64,000 nucleotides of DNA from Mycobacterium sp. 852013-50091_SCH5140682 (GTDB taxonomy: Bacteria; Actinomycetota; Actinomycetes; Mycobacteriales; Mycobacteriaceae), in assembly GCF_001665685.1 (NCBI RefSeq), contig NZ_LZTB01000014.1:1-64000 (forward strand), written 5' to 3'. The notes beneath the pieces are model-generated. The model had not been told where the DNA came from and did not search any database. It was given only the letters and a program-made list of their open reading frames with translations. Below are positions 55,612 to 64,000 of the stretch, one piece after another. Made by a program: the position numbers and the translations under genes. How positions within the stretch are numbered: position 1 is the first letter of the stretch; the number at the start of each line of letters is the position of its first letter.

Positions 55612-56621
55612 AACAACGTGAACTGGTCGCCGTCGGGCGGGCTGTCGACGAACTCCTCGACGTCGGTCCCACCCACGACGTGACCGATGAGGGCCATGAA
55701 CTCCCCGTCGGCGACCAGTGGCACGCCCAGTTCGCGCGCCTGGTATCCCTTGCCCTGATCCGGGGCGGTCTCGTTGCAGATCACCAACGAGGTCTGCTGA
55801 TCGACCGCGTCGGTGTAGGCCAGGCCGGCATCGAGGATGCGCTCGATGACCTCCTCGTGCGTACGCGTCATCTCCGCCGACAGCGCGACCCGCATGCCCT
55901 GCACCAGCGGCCGGCCGGGCACGTACGCCCCCGGGTTGGCGTACAGACACGGCAGCCGGGACGCCAGCACCTTCAACGGCCGCAGCTCGTCATGCGTGAC
56001 CTGGCCGTTGGGCCAGCGCTTGCGGCCGACCTCGCGCAGCGGCAGCCACACCTTGCGGTCGCGGGCGCGGGCCAGGGTCGGCTTGAGGATCTGCGCCAGC
56101 ACCTGAGCGTCGTCGAGCGCATCGTGCGGGCGCATCTGGCTGACGCCCCAGTGCGCCGCCAGCGTCTCCAGCCGCAGGTTCTCCGTGCCCAGCTCCAGCC
56201 GGCGGGCCAGCTCGACAGTGCACATCACGGAGTCGATGGGCAGCTCGGCGCCGACCAGCTCGGCCTCGGCGGTAAGGAAGCCGTAGTCGAATCCCACGTT
56301 GTGAGCCACCAGCGTGCGTCCGCGCAGCACGTCGATGAGTTGGTCGACGACATCACCGAAGGTCGGCTGGCCTTCGAGCATCTCCGCGGTGAGGCCGTGC
56401 ACGTGGGTGGGGCCCGGATCGACGCCCGGATTGAGCAGGCTGGCGACACTGTGCTCGACACTGCCGTCGTCACCGACCGCCAACGCGGCCACGCTCACGA
56501 TGCGGGCCTGCCCGGGCCGGAAACCCGAGGTCTCGACGTCGACCACGGCCCAGCCCGCGCCCGGCTCAGCTGCCGGTCGACCCCACGACGGGCGGGCCGT
56601 CAACGGCGGTGCGGTGCTCAT
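55608..56621 (-). CDS. DEDDh 3'-5' exonuclease (DnaQ-like) with BRCT domain
   Basis: 337 aa from ATG 56621; a GTG 60 bp upstream is possible. The exonuclease motifs are VVDVETSG (DE), VAHNVGFDYGFL (D) and PHDALDDAQVLA (HxxxxD). A C-terminal BRCT-like domain (about 235-305) contains RVALSAEMTRTHEEVIERI. Called DNA polymerase III epsilon in many genomes, it is not shown to be the replicative proofreader in mycobacteria. It may act in repair. Confidence 0.87.
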   Translation of the reverse strand: MSTAPPLTARPSWGRPAAEPGAGWAVVDVETSGFRPGQARIVSVAALAVGDDGSVEHSVASLLNPGVDPGPTHVHGLTAEMLEGQPTFGDVVDQLIDVLRGRTLVAHNVGFDYGFLTAEAELVGAELPIDSVMCTVELARRLELGTENLRLETLAAHWGVSQMRPHDALDDAQVLAQILKPTLARARDRKVWLPLREVGRKRWPNGQVTHDELRPLKVLASRLPCLYANPGAYVPGRPLVQGMRVALSAEMTRTHEEVIERILDAGLAYTDAVDQQTSLVICNETAPDQGKGYQARELGVPLVADGEFMALIGHVVGGTDVEEFVDSPPDGDQFTLF

Positions 56622-56695
56622 AGTCGCCAGGATGGCACGCAAGTCCGACAACCTCGCTCGGCGGGCCAGCGTGTCGTGCACCTAAAATCGCCGGA

Positions 56696-57916
56696 ATGCT
56701 GACCCTGCGCGGACGTGCCGCACTCGCGGCCGGAGCATCCGCACGCTGGGCGTCGCGGGTGACCGGCCGAGGCGCAGGCGCAATGATCGGCGGCCTGGTC
56801 GCGATGACGCTCGACGCCTCGATCCTTCGCCAGTTGGGCCAGGGCCGTCGCACGGTGGTCGTGACCGGCACCAACGGTAAGTCGACCACCACCCGGATGA
56901 CCGCGGCGGCGCTGGCCACCGTGGGCCCGGTGGCCAGTAACTCAGAAGGCGCCAACATGGACGCCGGGCTGGTGGCCGCGCTGGCGGGGGCGCGGTCCGC
57001 GTCCTTGGCTGCCTTGGAAGTCGACGAGATGCACGTCCCGCACGTCTCGGATGCCGTGGACCCGTCGGTGATCGTGCTGCTCAACCTGTCTCGCGACCAG
57101 TTGGACCGCGTCGGTGAGATCAACCACATCGAGCGCACGCTGCGCGGCGGCCTGGCCCGGCATCCGGATGCGGTGATCGTGGCCAACTGCGATGACGTGC
57201 TGATGACCTCGGCCGCCTACGACAACCCCAACGTGGTGTGGGTGGCCGCCGGCGGCAGCTGGGCCGGCGACTCGGTCAGCTGCCCGCGCTCCGGCGAGAT
57301 CATCGTGCGCGACGGCGTCAACTGGTACTCCACGGGAAGCGATTTCAAGCGCCCGAGCCCGCACTGGTGGTTCGACGACACCCACATCTACGGACCCGAC
57401 GGGCTGGTCCTGCCGATGACTCTGGCGCTTCCCGGGGCGGTCAACCGCGGCAACGCCACCCAGGCCGTCGCGGCGGCGGTCGCGCTCGGAGCCGATCCGG
57501 CTGCCGCGGTGGCCGCGGTCTCCGGTGTCGACGAGGTGGCAGGCCGGTATCGCACCGTGCAGGTGGGCTCGCACACCGCACGCATCCTGCTCGCCAAGAA
57601 TCCGGCCGGATGGCAGGAGGCGCTGTCGATGGTGGACAAGCACGGCGCGGGTGTCGTGATCGCGGTCAACGGGCAGGTGCCCGATGGTGAGGATCTGTCC
57701 TGGTTGTGGGATGTCCGGTTCGAGCACTTTGGCGATACTCAGGTGGTGGCCGCCGGCGAGCGCGGCACCGACCTCGCGGTGCGACTCGGGTACGCCGGCG
57801 TCGAGCACACCCTCGTGCACGACACGGTTGCCGCAATCGACTCGTGCCCGCCGGGGCATGTCGAGGTAATCGCGAACTACACCGCGTTCCTGCAACTGAA
57901 TCGGCGAATCTCATGA
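56696..57916 (+). CDS. murT: Lipid II isoglutaminyl synthase subunit MurT
   Basis: 406 aa. Mur-ligase-like ATP site VVVTGTNGKSTTTRM, LEVDEMHVPHV and the C-terminal DUF1727 domain (AVNGQVPDGEDLSWLWDV). With GatD it amidates the D-glutamate of lipid II using glutamine-derived ammonia. The zinc-ribbon insertion of Gram-positive MurT normally has four Cys; here only one is left (SCPRSGEIIV) and the second pair reads STGSDFKRP, so zinc binding is unlikely. Confidence 0.92.
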   Translation: MLTLRGRAALAAGASARWASRVTGRGAGAMIGGLVAMTLDASILRQLGQGRRTVVVTGTNGKSTTTRMTAAALATVGPVASNSEGANMDAGLVAALAGARSASLAALEVDEMHVPHVSDAVDPSVIVLLNLSRDQLDRVGEINHIERTLRGGLARHPDAVIVANCDDVLMTSAAYDNPNVVWVAAGGSWAGDSVSCPRSGEIIVRDGVNWYSTGSDFKRPSPHWWFDDTHIYGPDGLVLPMTLALPGAVNRGNATQAVAAAVALGADPAAAVAAVSGVDEVAGRYRTVQVGSHTARILLAKNPAGWQEALSMVDKHGAGVVIAVNGQVPDGEDLSWLWDVRFEHFGDTQVVAAGERGTDLAVRLGYAGVEHTLVHDTVAAIDSCPPGHVEVIANYTAFLQLNRRIS

Positions 57917-58629
57917 CGGCCTCGAAGATCAGCATCGGGCTCGTGCTGCCGGATGTGATGGGGACCTACGGCGACAGTGGCAATGCGGTGGTGTTGCGGC
58001 AGCGGCTTCGGCTGCGGGGCATCGACGCCGAGATCGTCGAGATCACCCTGGCCGACCCGGTGCCCAACTCGTGTGACCTCTATACCCTCGGCGGCGCCGA
58101 AGACTACGCGCAACGCCTGGCCACCAAGCATCTGATCCGGTATCCCGGTCTGCAGGAGGCGGTTTCGCGGGGCGCGCCCGTGCTGGCGATCTGCGCCGCG
58201 ATCCAGGTGCTGGGACATTGGTACGAGACCTCGGCGGGTGAACGTGTCGAAGGCGTCGGCCTTTTGGACGTCACGACGTCGCCGCAGGAGGCCAGGACCA
58301 TCGGCGAGGTGGCGTCAAAGCCTCTGCTGGACGGGCTCACCCAGCCGTTGACCGGCTTCGAAAACCACCGCGGCGGAACGGTTCTCGGACAAGATGCCCG
58401 CCCGTTGGCGGCAGTCACCAAGGGCGCGGGCAATCGGGCCGGTGACGGTTATGACGGCGCGGTGCAGGGCAGCGTGGTGGCCACCTATCTGCACGGGCCG
58501 TGCCTGGCCCGCAATCCGGAGCTGGCCGATCATCTGCTGTCGAGAGTGGTAGGCGAGTTGCCTCCACTGGAGTTGCCCGAGGTCGACCTACTGCGTCGCG
58601 AACGGCTCGCTGCCCCGCGGCGCGCCTAG
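57913..58629 (+). CDS. gatD: Lipid II isoglutaminyl synthase glutaminase subunit GatD
   Basis: 238 aa; ATG overlaps the murT stop (ATGA). CobQ-type class I glutaminase: the nucleophile Cys is in VLAICAAIQVLGHW and the catalytic His in ATYLHGPCLARNPELAD. It lacks a synthetase domain and forms the heterodimer with MurT. Its stop codon lies inside the left terminal repeat of the 58626-58766 element. Confidence 0.93.
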   Translation: MTASKISIGLVLPDVMGTYGDSGNAVVLRQRLRLRGIDAEIVEITLADPVPNSCDLYTLGGAEDYAQRLATKHLIRYPGLQEAVSRGAPVLAICAAIQVLGHWYETSAGERVEGVGLLDVTTSPQEARTIGEVASKPLLDGLTQPLTGFENHRGGTVLGQDARPLAAVTKGAGNRAGDGYDGAVQGSVVATYLHGPCLARNPELADHLLSRVVGELPPLELPEVDLLRRERLAAPRRA

Positions 58630-58766
58630 CACCGCGAGCGTGCGCGTCTGCGGGCCGACACACCGTGTTTCGTCGGCGTTCGGCGCACGCTCGTCGAGCC
58701 TGAGCGCACGTAGAGTGTTGACGTTTGACGGCGTGGCGGGCAGCAGACACGCACGCTCGCGGTGCT
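58626..58766. repeat. 141-bp element with terminal inverted repeats (copy 2)
   Basis: Left end 58626-58650 is identical over 25 bp to the left end at 22837; right end 58744-58766 matches the right end there over 23 bp. The middle is only partly alike (shared CCGACnCnCCGTG and a TCGGCnTT). It spans the gap between convergent gatD and the 58769 gene and stops 3 bp before that gene's stop codon, exactly as copy 1 does. Confidence 0.75.
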
Positions 58767-58768
58767 GA

Positions 58769-59830
58769 CTAGATCGAGTTGCCGGGTGACGCTTTCGATC
58801 CCGCGGTCTTCGTGGTCGGTGCGGCAGCGGTCAGGATCTGACCGGCACGCTTGTCGACGTAGCGGGTGACCGCATGCTGGCCTGCACCGAAGATCACGGC
58901 CATCAGCAACAGGTCCGGCACGGTCTGCGGAGGCTTCATGGGCCCGATACCGTTGCCCAGTAAGGCGATACCGACCACGGCGACCAACGGCCCGAACGCA
59001 ATCTTGAGCAGTCCCTGTTGCAGCGGCAGGTTGAACGGGCCGAAATTGGTCGGGATGTTCGACACCGCGGGGATTGCGGTGAACAACGCCCCAACTGCCC
59101 CGAACAACATCACGACACCGAGGCACACCCAGGCCGAGGCATGCCAATCATCGTGGGGTACCACGAAATCCACCGTCGGCACATGGGCTTGAGCCGCCAC
59201 GATCACGGCGGCGAACACGACGCAGAAGACCGAGGCGATCAGCAGCCGGTTCCGCAGATAGCGGGCCTCCCGATTGGCGTGATCGGCCTTGGCATGCGCT
59301 GTCCGCAACACCTCGGCGGCGGAGCTACGTAACTCCGCTTCTGCCGGACGTGGTTCGTTCCGAAGTTTGTCGAGCTGCTGGAGCTGCGGGTCTGCCGCGT
59401 CCAGGTAGGCATGTCCCCGCTGGGCTGCCCGTGCCGCATAGACGGGCAGCGCCGTCGCGTCGACCAGTCCGATCATGCGCTCGTCGACCTCACGCAGCCG
59501 GGACCATGCCCGTTCGATCTCGGTACCCCACCACCACTTCAGCGGACCGACTCGCGCGCACGATGCCCGGTTGGCATCCTCCAGCAGATCTTCGACCAAG
59601 TAGGCACGGATGGCCATCTTGCACGGAGTCTTGCCGAGATCCAGGCCGGCGAGATCGTTGAGCAACGTGATGCGGCGATGCTGCACCGCCTGTCGCCAAG
59701 GGGCGGTGCGCACCCACACCGACGGCAGCCGAGACTTCAAACCCCGCCACAACGTGCCCTCCAGGCAATCGTGGTGGGCCGGTGCGACAACCGAGGGAAC
59801 GTGATTGACAGGCGCTTCCGCGATGGCCAT
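58769..59830 (-). CDS. Membrane protein of unknown function
   Basis: 353 aa from ATG 59830 (AAGGAG six bases before). The first 200 residues are soluble and helical with several Trp (LKWWWGTEIERAW). Four membrane segments follow (about 203-221, 240-262, 280-303, 315-333). The tail is Ala/Thr/Lys-rich. No family recognised. It may be a species-variable counterpart of Rv3714c, but I cannot confirm this. Confidence 0.68.
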   Translation of the reverse strand: MAIAEAPVNHVPSVVAPAHHDCLEGTLWRGLKSRLPSVWVRTAPWRQAVQHRRITLLNDLAGLDLGKTPCKMAIRAYLVEDLLEDANRASCARVGPLKWWWGTEIERAWSRLREVDERMIGLVDATALPVYAARAAQRGHAYLDAADPQLQQLDKLRNEPRPAEAELRSSAAEVLRTAHAKADHANREARYLRNRLLIASVFCVVFAAVIVAAQAHVPTVDFVVPHDDWHASAWVCLGVVMLFGAVGALFTAIPAVSNIPTNFGPFNLPLQQGLLKIAFGPLVAVVGIALLGNGIGPMKPPQTVPDLLLMAVIFGAGQHAVTRYVDKRAGQILTAAAPTTKTAGSKASPGNSI

Positions 59831-59913
59831 GACCATCTCCTTCGTCACCTGCGACCGTATGACCGTGCCCGACGCGGTGAACGCGTAGCGGACTACCTCA
59901 TTTCCTCGAACGA

Positions 59914-60624
59914 TCAGGCGAATGGGTCGACCGCCGCGGCGATGCGCGCCGCCGCGTCGGTGGGCACCGCCTCCCCGTGACCGAATCCGGCGATCTGCGC
60001 ACCTGTGGCCGCGAGGCTTTGCAGAGATTCGATGGCGGCGCGCCGGTCGGTGTTGAAGACACCGAGGATCACCTGTCCGTTGAACTCCGCGACCGCATCG
60101 CCGGTGAGCACGGCGTCAGCAGCGGGCAGATACAGTCCGATGCTGCCCGGCGTATGCCCGGACGCGGCGACGACGCGGGCGCCTCCGGCGAAGTCGAGCA
60201 CGTCGCCGTCGCGCACCGCGCGGTCCACCCGGCATGCGGGGCCGTGCGGCGAGGTGTCGAAGTCCGGCCGGATCGCCCGCTCACCGTCGGTCAGAACCGG
60301 CAGCGGCCCCGGTTCGTCACCGCTGACGAACCGCGAATCATCCAGTCCGGCAACCACTTCGACGTCAGACCAGCCGGCGATCTCGGCAGCCGAGCCGCAG
60401 TGATCTTCGTGAAAATGAGTCAGCACAACACGTTTCACGTCACCACGTGCGCGCCCCAGCGCCGTCAAAGCCTCACCGATCAGCGCGGCGCTGTCCGGCC
60501 AGCCGGTATCGACCAGCGTCACACCATCGGCACCGAGCCACAGGTAGCAATTGAGCAGATGCGCCCGGTCATCCGGAATCCGCAGTCGATACAGCGAGGG
60601 AGCCAGCTCAAGCAGGTCGGGCAT
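59914..60624 (-). CDS. Metallo-beta-lactamase-fold hydrolase
   Basis: 236 aa. The metal motif is VVLTHFHEDHCG (HxHxDH), with further ligands in ASGHTPGSIGLYL and LTGDAV, and a C-terminal GFGHGE. This glyoxalase II-like subfamily hydrolyses thioesters, lactones or similar; the substrate is unknown. It follows the membrane protein region on the same strand and is divergent from the secreted protein gene. Confidence 0.85.
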   Translation of the reverse strand: MPDLLELAPSLYRLRIPDDRAHLLNCYLWLGADGVTLVDTGWPDSAALIGEALTALGRARGDVKRVVLTHFHEDHCGSAAEIAGWSDVEVVAGLDDSRFVSGDEPGPLPVLTDGERAIRPDFDTSPHGPACRVDRAVRDGDVLDFAGGARVVAASGHTPGSIGLYLPAADAVLTGDAVAEFNGQVILGVFNTDRRAAIESLQSLAATGAQIAGFGHGEAVPTDAAARIAAAVDPFA

Positions 60625-60715
60625 GACTCGACGCTACCGGTCAATTGGTGCACGGTGGCCCAACCAGCCGGCCGGACAATGGAATGCACCCCGCCCACCG
60701 ATCGAGGAGATACCG

Positions 60716-61267
60716 ATGACACGGCTCTGCGCAGTGGCCGTCGCCGTCATACTGCTGACGCTGGCCGGGATGCCGCACGCAGTCGCGGCGCCCGGCATCC
60801 CCGACATCGATTCGCTCATCGACGACAGCGGTCCGCTCCCTGCCACCCCGGCCGATCTCGGGGATATCCCCGAACTGCTGTTCACCACTCCGAGCGGCCT
60901 GGTCTGCAAGAAGACCCTTGCCAAGGTGGTCCACGACGTCACCTGCACCGGCAACATGCCCGGAGCCCCGGCAGGCACCCAGACCGTGAACCTGTCGACG
61001 GTGTACGCCAACGCAGCCGGTCCCGCCCGTTTCCTATCTACCCCGCCACAGCGCTTCTTCGGCGATATCAGCGGTCAGACGCCGGTGCTCATCCCTGTCG
61101 GGCACAAGATCGTCTTCTGGGCGTTCTCCCCCACTGTTTCGCTGGCCTGCGGGGTGCCATCCGAGGCTGCACTGGTCTGCGTGCTGCGAGGGGTCGAGTT
61201 CACCGACAACGACCCGCCGGTCACGCACGGATTCATGATCGCGGCGCCGCAGAGTCAGGTGTTCTGA
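60716..61267 (+). CDS. Secreted protein of unknown function
   Basis: 183 aa from ATG 60716 with GAGGAGA five bases before. The signal peptide ends at AVAAPG (about residue 25). The mature part has four Cys (LVCKKT, VTCTGN, LACGVP, LVCVLR), probably two disulphides, and a beta-rich pattern. I know no family for it; similar short secreted proteins are common in mycobacteria. Confidence 0.72.
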   Translation: MTRLCAVAVAVILLTLAGMPHAVAAPGIPDIDSLIDDSGPLPATPADLGDIPELLFTTPSGLVCKKTLAKVVHDVTCTGNMPGAPAGTQTVNLSTVYANAAGPARFLSTPPQRFFGDISGQTPVLIPVGHKIVFWAFSPTVSLACGVPSEAALVCVLRGVEFTDNDPPVTHGFMIAAPQSQVF

Positions 61268-61300
61268 GCCGCGAATCAGGCCACCGCGGCGAGCCGCGAA

Positions 61301-61912
61301 TCAGGCCATCGCGCGGCGCCCCGCCAGGGCACGGCCGAGGGTCAGTTCGTCGGCGAACTCCAGATCGCCGCCCATCGGCAGCCCCGAGGCGATCCGCGTC
61401 ACGGTGAGCCCTGGGATGTCGCGCAGCATCCGCACCAGGTAGGTGGCGGTGGCCTCGCCCTCGGTGTTCGGATCGGTGGCGATGATCACCTCGGCGACGT
61501 CGACACCGTCGACGCGTTCACCGATCCGGTTCAGCAGCTCACGGATGCGCAGCTGATCGGGTCCGATACCCGACAAGGGGTCCAGCGCGCCGCCGAGCAC
61601 GTGGTAGCGGCCCCGGAACTCGCGGGTGCGCTCGACGGCCTGCACGTCCTTGGGCTCCTCGACGACGCACACCAGCGACGCGTCGCGACGGGGGTCATTG
61701 CAGATCCGGCAGCGCTGCGCGTCGGACACGTTGCCGCACACCTCGCAGAACGTGACCCCGTCGCGGATGCGGCCCAGCACGGCCGTCAGCCGGTCGATGT
61801 CGGGCGGCTCGACGCTCAGCAGGTGAAACGCGATGCGCTGCGCGCTCTTGGGCCCGATGCCGGGCAGTTTGCCCAGCTCGTCGATCAGATCCTGGACGGG
61901 ACCCTCGAACAC
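61301..61912 (-). CDS. recR: Recombination mediator protein RecR
   Basis: 203 aa, GTG start. The N-terminal HhH reads [20 protein letters not shown], then a four-Cys zinc finger (CEVCGN, CRICND), then a TOPRIM domain with VCVVEEPKD and [11 protein letters not shown]. It works with RecO/RecF in loading RecA. It starts 6 bp after the ebfC stop, the usual ebfC-recR pair. Confidence 0.96.
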   Translation of the reverse strand: MFEGPVQDLIDELGKLPGIGPKSAQRIAFHLLSVEPPDIDRLTAVLGRIRDGVTFCEVCGNVSDAQRCRICNDPRRDASLVCVVEEPKDVQAVERTREFRGRYHVLGGALDPLSGIGPDQLRIRELLNRIGERVDGVDVAEVIIATDPNTEGEATATYLVRMLRDIPGLTVTRIASGLPMGGDLEFADELTLGRALAGRRAMA

Positions 61913-61918
61913 GGATGC

Positions 61919-62251
61919 CTACAGCCCCGGAATGCCGAAGCCACTCAGCCCGCCGGCCAGCGGGCCGAGGCGGCTCTGCGCCATGTCCTGCACCTGCGCC
62001 GAAGCGTCGGCCAGTGCGCCGACGATGAGATCCTGCAGGGTCTCCGGATCGGACGGATCGATGACCTTCGGGTCGATCGACACGGCGACGACCTCGCCGC
62101 TGCCCTTCACTCTGACCTTGACCAGACCGCCGCCTGCCTGCCCTTCGACCTCGGCGTTGGTCATCGCCTCCTGGGCCTCCATCAGCTGCTGCTGCACCTG
62201 CTGTGCCTGTGCGAGCAGTGCCGACATGTCGGGTGTGCCTCCGGGTTGCAT
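61919..62251 (-). CDS. ebfC: YbaB/EbfC family nucleoid-associated protein
   Basis: 110 aa, the family's usual length. A coiled-coil N-terminus ([19 protein letters not shown]) precedes the beta sheet [23 protein letters not shown] (read in parts). Binds DNA as a dimer. Always upstream of recR in actinobacteria. Confidence 0.94.
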   Translation of the reverse strand: MQPGGTPDMSALLAQAQQVQQQLMEAQEAMTNAEVEGQAGGGLVKVRVKGSGEVVAVSIDPKVIDPSDPETLQDLIVGALADASAQVQDMAQSRLGPLAGGLSGFGIPGL

Positions 62252-62365
62252 GACAGGTCCCCTTGCCGTGGTTGGTTGCGTCTTGGTCTCGACTTGGTTT
62301 CTCTCCGCTCGAGCGCGGCGGTTTGGCCTTCCAGCCTAGACGGCGCCCGGGCTACGGTGGCGCCC

Positions 62366-63133
62366 GTGCGAGTCCCAGCCTGCCTGCGTGTCGGCACCGC
62401 GGTTGCCAGCAGCGTGCTCATCGCTGTGTCGACCGCCGCCGCACCGATAGCCCATGCCGCACCCGCGAACCTCGCCGGGATGATCGTCTTCCTCGATCCC
62501 GGCCACAACGGCGCGAACGACGCGTCGATCAGCAAGCAGGTCCCGACCGGACGCGGCGGCACCAAAGACTGCCAGGCCAGTGGTACCTCGACCGACGACG
62601 GTTACCCCGAGCACACCTTCACCTGGGACACCACGCTGCGCGTCCGGGCCGCGCTGACCGCGCTGGGGGTCCGGACGGCGATGACGCGCGGCGACGACAC
62701 CTCGGTGGGACCGTGCGTCGACGCGCGCGCCGCGATGGCCAACGCCGTGCACCCGAACGCCATCGTCGCCATCCACGCCGACGGTGGGCCCGCCAACGGC
62801 CGAGGTTTCCACGTGCTGTACTCGTCGCCGCCGCTCAACGCCGTGCAGGCCGGCCCGGCGGTGCAGTTCGCGAAGGTGATGCGCGATCAGATCTCCGCCT
62901 CGGGAATTCCGCCTGCCACCTATATCGGCTCGGGCGGCCTGGATGCGCGCTCCGATATCGCCGGGCTCAACCTCGCGCAGTACCCGTCGATCCTCGTCGA
63001 GTGCGGCAACATGAAGAACCCGGTCGACTCGTCGCTGATGAAATCGCCGGAGGGCAGGCAGAAATACGCCGACGCCATCGTCCGCGGGATCGCTGGGTTC
63101 CTCGGCTCGCAGCAGGTGGCGTCGGCGCGATAG
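62366..63133 (+). CDS. Secreted N-acetylmuramoyl-L-alanine amidase (Rv3717/Ami1 type)
   Basis: 255 aa from GTG 62366. The signal peptide ends AHAAPA (about residue 33). Amidase_3 fold: zinc ligands His in LDPGHNG, Glu in PEHTFTW and His in VAIHADG, and the catalytic Glu in ILVECGNMKN. Two Cys (KDCQAS, GPCVDA) match the disulphide of Rv3717. It cleaves the stem peptide from muramic acid during wall remodelling. Confidence 0.92.
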   Translation: MRVPACLRVGTAVASSVLIAVSTAAAPIAHAAPANLAGMIVFLDPGHNGANDASISKQVPTGRGGTKDCQASGTSTDDGYPEHTFTWDTTLRVRAALTALGVRTAMTRGDDTSVGPCVDARAAMANAVHPNAIVAIHADGGPANGRGFHVLYSSPPLNAVQAGPAVQFAKVMRDQISASGIPPATYIGSGGLDARSDIAGLNLAQYPSILVECGNMKNPVDSSLMKSPEGRQKYADAIVRGIAGFLGSQQVASAR

Positions 63134-63141
63134 GTCGGGCG

Positions 63142-63582
63142 CTAGGCGCCTTCCACTTCCTTCTTGAGGTTGGCCAGCACCTCGTCCTGGATCTTGCGCA
63201 GACCCAGCGGCGCGAACGTCTTCTCGAAGAAGCCGCCCACCCCACCGGCACCGGTCCAGGTGGTCTTGAGGTTGACCGACGATCCGGTCCCGGCCGGCGC
63301 GACAGTCCAGTTGATCACCATCGACGAGTTGGCGTCCTTCTCGATGACGGTGTGCCCCGCCACGTCGACGGTCGCCTTGACGTCGCGGACACGTGATTTC
63401 GTCGCCTGCAGTTTCCAGGTGGCGACGGTGCCCGCACCCTGCCCGCCTTCGAGGACCTGGTAGCCGCTGTAGTTCGAGGAAAGAATCTTCGGCCGCACCG
63501 TCTGGTAGTCGGCGATCGCAGCGAACACAGCGGCGGGTTCGGCGTTGATCAATACGGTGCTGACCGCGCTGACCTGTCCCAT
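63142..63582 (-). CDS. SRPBCC/START-like protein (Rv3718c type)
   Basis: 146 aa, polyketide-cyclase/dehydrase-like hydrophobic pocket fold. It starts VSAVSTVLINAEPAAVFAAIADYQTV, typical of the first strand and helix. It has no catalytic signature and probably binds a lipid. It converges on the amidase gene with 8 bp between stops. Confidence 0.85.
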   Translation of the reverse strand: MGQVSAVSTVLINAEPAAVFAAIADYQTVRPKILSSNYSGYQVLEGGQGAGTVATWKLQATKSRVRDVKATVDVAGHTVIEKDANSSMVINWTVAPAGTGSSVNLKTTWTGAGGVGGFFEKTFAPLGLRKIQDEVLANLKKEVEGA

Positions 63583-63673
63583 CGGTGAATACTCCTTGTA
63601 TCAATGACGTCGCGGTCTGATAACCGCGCTCCTCCGGGTCGCATCGAATGCAACCGCCGACTAGCGTATATGT

Positions 63674-64000
63674 GTGTCTGTTGTTCCGACTGACGCACAG
63701 GCTGTCCACGCTGCCGGCGTACAGCGGCTTCTCGACAGCTATCGCGCCATAAAGCCCACCGAGACGGTTCGTCTTGCCAAAAGCACGTCGAACCTGTTCC
63801 GCGCCCGCGACCGGCATGCCGGTAAGGGCCTGGACACATCAGGTTTGACGAATGTCATCGCCGTCGACCCGCACGCGTCGACCGCAGATGTGGCAGGCAT
63901 GTGCACCTACGAGGACCTGGTGGACGCGACGCTGCCATACGGGCTGGCGCCCTTGGTGGTACCGCAACTGAAAACCATCACCCTCGGCGGCGCGGTCACC
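63674..64000 (+). CDS. FAD-binding oxidase, N-terminal part (Rv3719 type), cut by the window end
   Basis: The first 109 codons from GTG 63674 are visible. RLAKSTSNLFRARDR and GLTNVIAVDPHASTADVAGMCTYEDLV, then PYGLAPLVVPQLKTITLGGAVT, are the start of a PCMH-type FAD-binding domain (PF01565). The last piece is the flavin-phosphate-binding PxxxxxTxGGA. It is divergent from the SRPBCC gene. The substrate domain lies outside the window. Confidence 0.85.
   Translation, partial: MSVVPTDAQAVHAAGVQRLLDSYRAIKPTETVRLAKSTSNLFRARDRHAGKGLDTSGLTNVIAVDPHASTADVAGMCTYEDLVDATLPYGLAPLVVPQLKTITLGGAVT

Noticed and set aside
62336..63817. 493-codon minus-strand frame opposite the amidase and SRPBCC region
   Set aside because: Overlaps two well-supported genes and has no recognisable motif.

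Overview
The window is GC-rich, densely packed actinobacterial DNA. Its gene order matches, as I remember it, the conserved mycobacterial segment that in M. tuberculosis runs from about Rv3696c to Rv3719 (glpK, glutamate-cysteine-ligase-like gene, methyltransferase, egtEDCBA, Rv3705c-type genes, asd, ask, leuA, dnaQ-like, murT-gatD, recR, ebfC, Rv3717-type amidase). The accessory genes (mycofactocin-linked methanol/diol oxidation, several nitrogen systems, alkB) point to a fast-growing environmental Mycolicibacterium. No rRNA, tRNA, CRISPR array, phage or transposase gene was seen.

Layout. 0-8 kb: a nitrogen/methylamine block on the minus strand (FAD amine oxidase, XRE-cupin regulator, three-piece glutamate-synthase-like module mgsABC, type III glutamine synthetase/gmaS) with a plus-strand PfkB-like remnant gene. 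8-9 kb: non-coding. 9-11.7 kb: orphan molybdate sensor plus ModA, an antiporter and a ParB-like small protein. 11.8-16 kb: carotenoid oxygenase, two PadR regulators, an aldo-keto reductase and a membrane protein. 16-21.8 kb: core genes. 21.9-30 kb: an alcohol-oxidation module (mftM, two-component system mnoSR, two iron-type alcohol dehydrogenases, MoxR ATPase and VWA protein). 30.8-36.2 kb: alkB with a GMC oxidoreductase, then aldo-keto reductase/MarR and NmrA genes. 36.9-42.2 kb: ergothioneine operon egtABCDE. 42.3-47.5 kb: envelope proteins and asd-ask. 47.6-52.8 kb: a second nitrogen island (Ntn hydrolase, ammonium transporter, a paralogous XRE-cupin regulator and a cobalt hydratase operon). 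53-64 kb: leuA with a leader-peptide attenuator, then the conserved dnaQ-like to Rv3719-type core.

How it fits together. The two nitrogen blocks lie 45 kb apart and each has one member of a nearly identical pair of XRE-cupin regulators, which suggests linked control. The 50.9-52.8 kb operon would normally be auto-annotated as nitrile hydratase, but its sequence is that of thiocyanate hydrolase, with the usual beta and alpha subunits fused into one chain. It would release ammonia next to an ammonium transporter. In the 21.9-30 kb module three promoters share a GGCCGAYCGGG motif 60-110 bp before the start codons of mftM, the propanediol-type dehydrogenase and the methanol dehydrogenase gene. 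I propose it as the MnoR operator. Other structures of note are a pair of terminal-inverted-repeat elements placed exactly between convergent genes (22.8 and 58.6 kb), a 333-bp inverted-repeat element (36.4 kb), a 28-bp PadR dyad (13.1 kb) and a leaderless leu leader peptide (53.2 kb). All functional statements rest on reading the sequence and on remembered family knowledge; no database search was run.
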